Shown: piece after piece, positions 35,222 to 46,700 of the stretch | Position numbering within the stretch: position 1 is the stretch's first letter | Layout of the letters: every line of letters starts with the position of its first letter | NCBI GenBank assembly: GCA_034509495.1 | Contig: CM067509.1 | Span: 3,441,456-3,505,455, forward strand | DNA length: 64,000 bases | Direction of reading: 5' to 3' | Source: Acestrorhynchus altus | Lineage: Eukaryota; Chordata; Actinopteri; Characiformes; Acestrorhynchidae | The notes under the pieces: generated by a model | What the model was told of the DNA's origin: nothing | Databases searched by the model: none | What the model saw: the letters and a program-made list of their open reading frames with translations, nothing else | Program-made: the position numbers and the translations under genes

Positions 35222-38077
35222 AAGTATTTTAAAAGTAAATATCTTAAATTGTCGTTGATTTTGAAACCACAATCTTGCTGTAGCCCTTTCCTCACTTTTC
35301 TTAAACAGAAGGATTCGCTGTAGTACTTTGTTTCAAAATAAAAGCACCCACTATCTCGTCGATTCATACATGGAAACTCAGCTGCCAAACCAAGTCATTT
35401 TGAACCCTTTTACGTGTTCTTCTACTTATCAGCCAAAAACAGAAAGCAGGGGCTGCAGTGGCTGCAGTGGCAGTGTAGAAATGTAGCCTGGTCAGATGAA
35501 TATGGATTTTTGCTGGGGCTGAAGTTCAGAATTTGGGCCATTAATACCAATCAATCATCAATTAAACATCACAGAATATTTCAGCACTATTGCTGACCAT
35601 GTGCATCCCTTCAGTTTCAAGTGTTCATCGTTTAATTCTTAGATGCACTGATACGTTATAATCATTACATGTAAAGTGAAATGTATTTCAAGCTTTTTAA
35701 TCAGCATTAATTACAACTCATGGACATCAGAAATCATTTTCTTAGAATATTAAATAATAAATAAATGTCTAATTAGACAGTATCAACATTAAAAATAAGA
35801 ATGTGTTCATAATAAGTGTCATTACATGTTGTGTGACATGTTTCATATTGTTTCTGTTTGTACTGTTGACCTGTTTGGCTTATAGCTCATGAAATCAGAA
35901 ATCCAGAATCTCAGATAATAAAAAATATTTAATTTCAGGTTTGACTAAATGACTAATTCAATATTAAAATAAAGCTTGAAATATATTACTGTAAGGAATA
36001 TAAATATAGGTAATATAACATATATAACCATATAACGTTTTGAATTCAATTATAAACAATTTTTGTTTACAATATTCACATTTCTGAGTAGACTTGGAAG
36101 AAGAGAAATACTGTCTGTTTAAGTATCATCTCAGTACACAAGCAGAGTGCTGGCCTGAAGACAGATGTGTATTGTCTCACCTGTAGGCTGAAGTGAGAAG
36201 TAGCTTAGAAGGTTCCCTCGATTATTGTAGGCCACGCAGGTGAAGTTTTGGTTAAAGTCATCTTGCAGTACTGAAGAGAACAGCAGGGTGCGCTCCAACC
36301 AAAAGCCATTATTCACATAACTTTCACTGTGAGAGGAAAAGACAACGTTTAGACCAACTGTCCACATCAAACAAGACAAGAAAGTGTTTTTAATCTGTAA
36401 TTTAGTCCTTAAACGTTACAATTCTTTTCACTACATGCCTTCTTCATTTTATTTATCATGGTTAATCAGTGCATTTAAGCTATGATGTTCAGAACCTGAT
36501 AGGAACTTGGTTTTTCTGAGAAAGTACCATTTATGTTTTTGATTTAAGTACATACATTAATCAGCCATAACATTATGACCCCACATGAACCGCATAGAGC
36601 AGGTATTATGTGGGTGGTGGGGTCGTTCTCAGCACTGCAGTGCCACTGACACGGTGGTGGTGTGTTAGTGTGTGTTGCATTGATAAGATCAGATCACAGC
36701 AGTGCTGCTGAGGTGTTTAAACCCCTCACGGAGCTCAAACCATTGCATGAAAATCTATTTATCAAAACATGAAATGAAAGTCTAAATATGTAGCCTTGAA
36801 CGTGACCAGTGATGCTGATGTGCGGCAAGTTCTATGTTCTCAGACCACCAGCAGCTTCTTTTGATTAGAATTTTTGATTTGTGCGCTCTTTTCAGTGAGT
36901 GGAGGTTTTCAGAGCTGATGCGAGAATGGAGGTGGAAAGTTGAACGTTTGATGGTGGATGTTTATCTGTTTTATTGAACTTGACACTATTGTGATATTCT
37001 CAAAGGGGTGGAAACCACGCTGGATACCCACGATACCCTCATTTAAATTTACAGCAGAGATCAGATTCGAAAAAGACAATGCACAGGGAACTTCAGTGCA
37101 AGGTCTGTGTGTTGCCTAAGCATCCTGGCATGTTTGCAGCATGTGTGACTAGAATTTCACCACTGTTTCCTCTTTTGCCTCTTACACTCGTTTATGACTG
37201 GCAGCAGTACAAAAGGAAATGTGGCAAAGGTCTGTTAATCCAGAGGAAACAACTGACACAGCAACCTGTGTTTATACAGCCTGCGAGACTCTGTGATCAC
37301 CGAGATATCAAACACCAGCAGATGGAAATGTTCTTAAGGAACAATAGAGGGACTTTCTGCTTTGCAGTCCTGATCTTCCGTGTCATCAAACATGAACTAC
37401 ACACGTTTCCCAGGACTGCACCAAAGAGCTCAAAGACTCTGGATAAGCACCCTTAAATAAATCCTTTCAAAATGCATCTTTTATTCTATTTATATTTCAT
37501 TTTCATCTACAGAGTAACACACGTAGCCATTCCTGAGGTTTACAGCATAGCTGACCTTTTCCCATCTATCTCTGACACAGACATCGGAGCACAAACTCAG
37601 CACGATTCCGAGAAACTAACACTTAAACTCCGACAGCATCAGTCAGTACTCACGTCTGAGCCATCTGGTGGACACGGTCCAAGGTATTTTGGGAGACAAA
37701 GCTGTCATTAAACACCCACAGCACTATCACTGTGTGATTAGCTCCTTTCCCAGGTACAAAAACTTTGCACTGCTTCTTATACTGAGAACCTGTTCATACA
37801 TTCAAAAACAGTATAGATTCAGTGAATTGCTGTCGGGGATAAATAAGCAACAAACAAACAAACAAACAAACAAACAAACAAACAATCTTGTTCGTTATGT
37901 CAAAAGCTTGTATCTTTAACATTTTTCTAGTCTATATAGATTAACTCACCATGTGCAACTTTAATGTTCTCATTAGTTGGCTCAATCATGTGAGGTTTCC
38001 ATAACACTGCATCTGAAACAGAGACATGAGAATCATTTCTATAAAGAACAAAAATGAAAGTAATTGCACAGATAATG

Positions 38078-38137
<60 letters not shown>

Positions 38138-41100
38138 TTAGGAAAAGTTAGATGTATATAGGTTAGTTGCATTAACTAGACACCATACTTCCACAATGCA
38201 CACTCCAGCCACTGGGGGGGTCTCTCTCTTCTGGAGATCCTGAAGTGGAGTCTTTAAAGGAAGGCCTCTAGTATGGGATAGAGGCCTGGTGAAGGAGTGA
38301 GGCCTGGACCTAGTGAAGAAGGTGGAAGTTTTGGAATCCCTCTCCTAGCACATGGAAGGAAGTGTTGCACCTTTGTTTTCTTTACTGCCTACCCTTTTGA
38401 ACATCAGAAGCTTGGGCTGGCCGCTATGGACTGCTTGGCCCTCAAGGATCTCAGGTGGGAGACCAGAACCCTCCCAGTCTTCATTCACTTACCTTAGCCT
38501 CACACTCGCTTCCACATTGGGCAACCACAACACATAGTCATTAGACTAAGGACTCTCTAGTTAACTGACCTTGAATTCTCAGACAGCTGTTGTATAAAGG
38601 GGTTAACCAGTGGTTCAGAGCAAGTGGCGTGTTCGTCAGGGATCGATTTGATTTAGTTTTTGGGTTGCGTGTGGATTGTAATTGGATTGTTAGGTGCTTT
38701 GTGGACTTGAATGTTTGCTGTTGCTAGTTGTTTGTTAAGCCAAAGCTGTTGTTGAGGGTTTATTAGCCTATTGTTGTAGGGTGCAATGGACACCATGAGT
38801 TGACGGAGTGTATTCGCTTTGACTTGCAATTGCATGTTTGGCCTCTCTGGCAGTCTGATTTGTTCTTGTTGTATTGACTGTTTGTCTCTGAAGGACTTGC
38901 TGGAAATTGGGTAGGCTCACCTCGGGACTTGAGTTGTAGGTGTTCTTTCAGAAGTCAAATTGATGACTTGGCTAAGCTTGTTGGGTATTTTAACTTTCTG
39001 CAGCCATACTTATATAGTGGAATACTTACCTTTTGATTCGGGAATTGTAGCAGCCTTAGGAGTTAGTGACTTTAGCCTTTTGTTAATTCTTGCTGTGGTT
39101 TTGGTGTTGTATCCAAATGTCTACTTAATCTAGAAAGTTTTGTCCAGGACAATCTGCAAAAGATCTGACTGGTTAAAATTAAAGAAGCCCCAGTTGGTTT
39201 AGCTTGCAGAATATTATGAGATTGATATTGATTCAGAGTTAAAGAAAATTGAGTAGATTTTCTTATTCAGTCTCTAGGTTTGAGTGATTCGGTCATTGAG
39301 GCAAGATTGGCCAGAGAACAAGCAGAAACGGAGAGAAGGAGAAGGATAGATTGAAGGATCTGGAGCTAGTTAAGATGGAGTTGGAGAAGGTTGAACCACA
39401 ATTGGAGAAATAATACAGCGTAGACATGAAACTGCTTTGATGTATCCAAATGTCTACGTTAATGTGCCAAAATTTCAAGAAGAGGAGGTAGATGTATTTT
39501 TTTGGATGTTTTTGAGAAAATAGCCACTGAATTCAGATTGGCCGGAGAATTGTTGACCATTTGGTTCAGAGTGTCTCTTGAAGGAAAGGCCCAGGAGGCT
39601 TATGCTGCCTTAAACTCTCCACAGTCCATGGAGTATGATACGTGTTAAACGGCAGAAGAATGCTATGAAGTTGTGCCAGAAACTTATAGGCACAAATTTC
39701 GTTTCTCTCAGACGAAGTCAGGAAACCTATTTGGATGAAGCAGGCACAGGAGGTGCAGTGTTTGAACGATGGCTAAAAGCATGTGGTGAAGTTTATACTT
39801 TTGCAGATTTAAAACAGCTTTGTTCCTCATGGAATAGTTCAAAAATAGTCTACCTGTGTATTTGGAAGTGTATATTCAGGGAGCATGGGGCTATCAGTTA
39901 AAAAAGGCTGCTATGATGGCAGATACTTATGAATCCTACCCATAAGGAGTTGAGGGTAGAAGAGAGATCAGTGGTTGGTGGTTGGAGAAAAGTTGTTAGT
40001 ATTGAGGCTAAATCAGTTGAGGCTAAAGGTCAGAGGGAGTGGCCATCTGGCACTAAACCTCCTAGTCAAAGCCGGAAACCTATAACCTCTACTCCCTCGG
40101 GAGAAATCTGCCATTATTGTAGAAGACCTGGCCACATGAAACTGGGTTGTCCAGTTCTGGCTGAAGTGCAGTTTAGTTATACTGACTCTTCAAAATCTGT
40201 GGTAATTTGTAGTTGGGTCAGAGAGGATCATTGAAGGTTGTGTGGATCCTGAGACTGGAAATAACTCCTCCACTTTATGATGGGTTTGTTTCATGTGGGT
40301 ACAGTAATGTCCATTGTCTGGGAGCCAGAAACCAAAATTAAAATTCTTGAGGGACACTGCAGCCCAGTCCTTTGTTGTTAAAAGGGTCATTGATTTGCTC
40401 GCCTCAAGTAAGGATACATCGTCAGTGTTGGATACAGGTGGAGGTATGTTTATGTCGTGGGGTTATTGCATAAAGTCTCCAACCTCTAACTCCAATGGCT
40501 ATGTTAATGTAGCCACAGCTAATTGTCAATACTGGTTCCAGGAGTCTCACGCATAGTTATTGGGGAATGATTCATAGTTCATGTGTCTGTAACCTTTAGT
40601 CAGTCACGTGTTACGTGAGGCAAATTGCAGTGGAGGCTCTGGTCAGTGAGTATCCTGAGGTATTTACAGCCTGTGTTGTCACTCAGGCTCAGTCTCGCCA
40701 CAAAGGGGTGGTCCACAGAGAGGGCAGGAGTGAATTGAAATGAGCTTGGAGACACCTTTTTCGGGAGAAACTAGGTTATCAGACACAGCTCAGTTTAGTA
40801 GGGAAACATTGATCAAGGAGCCAAATGAGGACCCTGAATTGGCCTCATTGTGTAAGGGCGCTGGTACACTTGAGGAGACAGGAGAGTCAGCAGAGGGTTT
40901 CTACATACATCAGGAGTGCTTTTAGTGGAAGTGAGGCCTCCCTCATCGCCCTGCTGCCGATGATTGGAGTGTTGTGGAGCAGATTGTATTGCTGAAGAGT
41001 TTCGGTTGAGGTGTTGCGTTTAGTTAATATGAAGCCTCCTCATAGTACATACCTTCAGAAGACACAAGAGAGAGTCTTATGCCACTTCTATTGGCCAAAG

Positions 41101-43678
41101 ATGCATCGTGGTGGATGTGTCTCTTTCTTCTATTTGGATGATGTTCATGCTTATTAAATAGCAGAAAGCTAAATCGAAAGTGCCTTATGACCATTGTGTC
41201 CCCTTCCTGTGGTGGAAGAGTCACACGTGTGGGATGATAGATGTTAGCCATTGCCCAAGACAAAGAAAGGTCTGGGCTTAGTATCTGCTCACTATATTGA
41301 TGTATGTACCAGATTTCAGAGGCTGTACTCCTTTGAGAAATATTAAGGTAAGAAAACTATAATTGAATGTTTCTTCAGTTCTTTTCCGATTTGGGCTTCC
41401 TCGTGAGATTCAGTCAGACCGTGGTTCAAACTTTTTTACATCTGGTGTTTTTCAGAGGCAATGTGTGAGTTTAGTATTAAACAGCTTATCTATCTTCGTA
41501 TCATCCAGAGTCACAAGGGGTTATTGAGGTTTCATCAGACCTAAAAGCATGATTAGAACATACTGCGTAACATGTCCAGGGATTGGGACAATCGCTATTC
41601 CCTTTTACTGTTTGCTATCTGGGACTCTGTGGAATGACTCTACTGTTCAGTCCTTGAGTTATTGTATGGTCATGAAGTTAGTCTCAAAAATAGTGTGAAG
41701 GAAACTTCTTCCTTCAGCCCCAATCTGAAGGTGACTCTACATATGTCTACTTGCATTCACAGTTCATTGTTTAGAACTGGCTAAGAAAATTGTCTGCGTG
41801 GCAAAAGAGATCGCCACATGAGTGAGAGATTGGAGTGGTAGAAGTAGGTCAGAGTGATTGGAAAGCCTCCAGTTGTAACATCCTAAAAGCCGGATGGTCA
41901 GCCTGCTTTTTGTGTCGACACCGCAGGTAAATTCAGTCTCCAAAACTGATGCTTCTTCCTATACCACGCTTAGAAGACTGTGGATCATATGTGTGCGCTC
42001 AGTTTGTTTCAAATTTGATCTTGCTGAAAGGGTATTGGCAGTGTCTCGTCAGATCATGCACAGGAGATTGCTGCTTTTAGAAATACCCATATGCTTTGTA
42101 TCAGGTTTCACTCTTTACCTTTGATTAAAGAATGCTCCAGCTACCTTCCAAAGGTTGATGAATAGCAACCTTCAGGTTTGGACAATGTAGTTACTTATAT
42201 AGATGATGCAGGTGTATAGCTCTTCATGGGGTGATCAGATTTGTCACATTGGGCGCTATTCATCGCTTGGAAAAGGCAGGTTGGTAGTCAACCTTCAAAT
42301 GTGAGCTGCCCAAGGTCAGGCTACCTATCTTGTCATCATGTGGACGTGGCACCGTGGGATGCCACATGCTGCCAAAGTGGGCAGGGGTTATTTGGACATT
42401 CTCATTCCTTCTACTGGGAAGCAGCTCAAGTGAGAAATTTAGGCATGTGTGGATTTTATTGTAAGTTTGTTTTTAATTTACTGCAGTCACTGAACCTCTC
42501 ACCAACTTGTTGAGAAAGGATGTCAAATTTGTGTCAGCTAAGTGACTGTCAGAAAGCTTTGGACCAGGTTAAGGCTATTTGTCCCAGGAGCCAGTTTTGC
42601 TGCTCCTGATTTCCTTTCTTGTCCCTTGGTTAGCAGCTGATGTTGTGATGTGGGAATTGAGCTGTTGCTTTGTTACAAGCTGATGCAATGGTGTGGATAA
42701 ATCCTGTGGCATATTTCAAAGAAGTTAACAGGCACTCAGATGCCCTATTTCCACCATTGAGAAGGAAGTCTAGGCTCTTGTGTTATCTGTGCAGCCTTTG
42801 AAGTATATCTCTAGCAGAGGGGATATGGTGGTTCACACAGATCACAACTCTCTTACCTTTTGTCCAAGTTCAGACTGTCAAACCAGAGAGTGTTTCTTTG
42901 TATGGAGTATGACATCAACCTTACAGCTTGGTGACTGAACATGTGCCTGGAAAGGACAATGCAATTGGGTGGACAGTTTGTCCAAGAGTATGATTTCTGG
43001 TAGGGCATTATTTGTTTGGTATTCACGTTTACAGATGTAATAGAGATTCCTGATCCATTTCTATAAATGGATGTTTTATTGTACTATTTGAAGATGTGAT
43101 ACATATTCAACAAAAGGAAAATATATATATAGTGGCCTAATAATAAAAACAAAAAGAAAACAATGGGTAGGATTTTTTTTTTTTTTTTTGGATGGGGAGG
43201 GATGTTTGAAAAGCAGATGGCTATAGGTTAGTTGCACACCAGACACCATATCGCCCACACAATGCACACTCCAGCCACTGGGGTCTCTCTTCTGGAGATC
43301 CTGGAAGGGAGTCTTTAAAGGAAGGCTCTAGTATGGGATAGAGGCTCAGAAGGAGTGAGGCCTGACCATGAAAGAAGGTGAAGTTTTGGAATCCTCTTCC
43401 TAGCACATGGAAGAAGTGTTGCACCTTTGTTTTTTTTGTTGCCTACCCTTGAACCTCTCTCTGCAAGCGCAATACGGCTATGGAGTCAGTGCTTGGTTCT
43501 TCAAGGATCTAGATAAGACTTAGAACCTCCCCAGTTCCCATTCACTACCTTAGTCTCATACACCTTACTTCCACATTGGGTAACCGCAACACATAGTCAT
43601 TAGGCTAAGGACTTCTGTGTTAACTGACCTTGAATTCCCAGACAGCTTGTTTTATAAAGGGGTTAACTAGTGGTTCGT

Positions 43679-43722
<44 letters not shown>

Positions 43723-46700
43723 ATGTGCAAATGTTTGTGGACACCCCTTGTAATGAATGCATTCCCATAATTTATTTTGTACACATTGTTGATACAGATG
43801 TGAAAATGCACACACGGCTAGTCTTAGTCCCTGTAGAAATTATTGAAAATGTACACAAATCCCCAATAGAATAGGACATTCTGGACCACAAAAACATGAA
43901 CCTATTGGCACCATGCCCAATGCCAGGGTCAGAAATCAGAGGGGTTTAACTTTTAGAACCCTAGGCCAATTTTGCGGGATGACTTTGAAGTGCGACGTAT
44001 TTTTATTCGCCACAAAATTAGAAACAAACCATATATTGGTATTGGTGAGGAGACTCAGGAGATCCTGCCACCAATCGTGTCTGCCACTTATGCAAAGATG
44101 AACATAATTTAGATATTTATATGAATTTTACCATGTTTTTGATCAAAAACAGAACCACATTTTTTTGTTTGTTATATTTTTGCTCATAAGGACTAAAAAG
44201 GAGTGTATATCTCTAATTCATGTAGATGAATTATTTGTAATGACATATTGAAAAGGACATTATAATAAGTTCATTTATTTAGTAAATCTCTTAAGTCTGT
44301 GCACAACGAAAGAGAGACCGCAAATCTGTAAATACATTATTACAATTTCATCCGCTTGTGTTAAAGACAAGACAGAGTCAACACTGATCATGTTTCTACC
44401 AGCAGAACATAAAGCGTGGCGTTTGACAGAAAACTGGTGGTGGTCAAACCATGCAGTCTCCTCACCACTTATCATACACTCGATCGTCTCTGCAACTTCA
44501 CCGATGACCTCACCAAGGACAAATGTCATTCTGCAGGTGTAGAGCCCAGCATCTTTGTATGCAATGTCACGGATCAGCAGTAAGCGTTTACCATTAATGA
44601 AGGCAAACTTAGCTCTCCTGAAATCCAGCTCGCAGCCCGAGACCAGAAGAAAAAATCAGGGGATTCTTCTGCAGCAACATTCCTCTAATTATCTACACCG
44701 CTCGTCCATCAAATGGTCAAATAAGATGGGTCAGTCAACTATCTGTACTTTTTCCATTTTCTTACTTACTGTCATTGACTATTCAAGGTATTCATTTTTA
44801 GTTTCAGGAATCAAAAGCAGAAAACATGCTTTACACAGAAGATTCAAGGACTAGATGTACATCAGATTTCAGCATTGATGAGTATTCCACATGTGAGAAC
44901 ACTAGTGGGGGTGGAAGGGGAGCAGAGTAGAGGAGGAGCAGAGAGCACGGAGGGAGCAGAAAATAAATCTTTTCCCACAAGATTGAAAGAGAACATTATT
45001 TCAAAGCTTTAAAACTCAATATAAACGATATCTCATCAAATTAATACTGTTTCCTGACATTGTTGCAATATTGATATATCGCCCACGCTATGTCCATTAT
45101 TTGACATGCTTTCAGTGTTTCAGTGGAGGTGTTTCCACACCTCCAAAGCTGTTTCTCCAAAGCATTTTCTGCTTCTCACCATCTAAATCATCCAAGACGC
45201 AATCAATAATGGTGAGGTCTGAGGGGTGGGATCCATGCCGGTCTTAGTGTCACCCAGGAGACGCCATTGTTCAATTTGATCAAATTCTTCTTTGTTTGGA
45301 TCCTCCTCATCCCATTCAGAACAGAGTGGTGGGGGAGCATTCGGTGTGTTTTTGAGCCTGGTTGGGGGGTAAAGAGTAATGGTTTAAGCTGTGTTACAGT
45401 CTTGAGCCTCTTGAGCTGTTGCTCTTTCTCTCTTTCCATCTCTCTTCTCAAGCTTTCGTCCTCCTACAAATACATTCACCAGAGTCGGCGAATGTCTGAG
45501 ATATGTAACGGGGTAGGTGCCACTCAGCTGTATCCTGAGTCTGATAGGACAGACTATAAAATAGCTATGTTTTAATATTTTCTTTTACTTGGTACCGTCT
45601 TTCACCCACCTTTGCTCTGGCTGGATCACTAAACTCGGAATTCCTCTTTGCTTGTGCATCTCGCTTTTTTCAGAATTTAATCAAGAAGTAAGGTTTTATA
45701 TTTATTCAATTCACATATTTTATTTATTTATTTGTTTATTTATTTATTTATTTATTATGCTTATACTGTCTGATAAGTAATGTGTCTGATTTTCATGCCT
45801 ACAAGCCTCAACTGATCAAACGCAAAACAAAAATAGGCTTAATATGTCACTTTACATTTATTCACTATTATATACAACAATATATAACTTTTTGAACGAA
45901 ATTAAAGCAAATGAATGGCTGGAACGTTGCACTGATGGAATCCGCATAATACATTTAGTGAAAACCCGTTGTGGCCATACTTCTTTCTTTATGCTTCTTT
46001 AACTTCCGTATCTCTCAGCTTGGCAACAAATGCACATTTATAGTTATACATGAGGGGGCACCCAAAGCACTTATGGCAGTGGTATCAAAGTGACTTACGC
46101 ATCCCAAATGTAGGAGTAATAAACGACATTTCTCTGCTTAAAATCACACACATTAAAGTCTGATAAAAGGTCTGATAAATGTCTGATGAAATTCTCTGGT
46201 AAAATGAATCCGCCTCCAAACGGCCTAATCAAATTCTTATTCATAGAGTGAGGGATGTATGAAAAAAATGGACACTGCAGGAATTTTCAATGGGTAGAGG
46301 GCCCTATGATTCCTACAATGAATTTTTGATTATGCATGTTTCCTTTTAGCAAAAATAAAAATAAAACCTAAATTCCAAATGGTAAAGAAAGAAAACAGAA
46401 GACATTTGGGAATTTGAATTTTGGGAAAAGTAAAATGGATTTTGTCGGGCCCTATAGGTTTCATCACATGTCCATGATCCACCATATGATATTAATAAAG
46501 TGCCCTGTGTATCCCATATTAAAAGTATAAAACAGACAGACAGAAACGGGCTCTCTGGTTGATGAAAATAAGAACATTGAATCCAGCTAGTATCAGTTAA
46601 CAACATTTTTTTCCTGTGATGTTACTTACTGCATACGCATAGGACAACAATGCTGAAATACTCTTACTGTGCAGCTCCTGACCGAGCTGCCACTTAACGC

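Larger units (their letters stand above)
38136..43682 (+). mobile_element. Gmr1-like Ty3/gypsy LTR retrotransposon, decayed
   Basis: 5.5-kb element, antisense to gene B in intron 4. Its two LTRs (38136-38622 and 43203-43682) begin TG and end CA. Between them, in broken frames: capsid region resembling SCAN-like gag (about 39450-39960), one CCHC zinc knuckle (40109-40150, CX2CX4HX4C), a protease-like DT-A-A-Q-S site (about 40353), integrase pieces including GLPREIQSDRGSNF (about 41393-41434), reverse transcriptase pieces KNAPATFQRLMN (about 42130-42165) and YIDD (42196-42207), RNase H pieces including TDHN (about 42837-42848), then VPGKDNAI (about 42943). A purine tract precedes the 3' LTR. 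Integrase before reverse transcriptase is the order of the Gmr1 group. Many stops and frameshifts show it is dead. It is flanked on both sides by CA repeat. Confidence 0.85.

Noticed and set aside
37079..37456. 125-residue plus-strand ORF in intron 6 of gene B
   Set aside because: No recognised domain, no splice logic, and antisense within an intron; length is compatible with chance.
38136..43682. The LTR element as an endogenous retrovirus with an env gene
   Set aside because: The RNase H end lies about 240 bp before the 3' LTR, so there is no room for env, and domain order and gag type fit a Ty3/gypsy retrotransposon.
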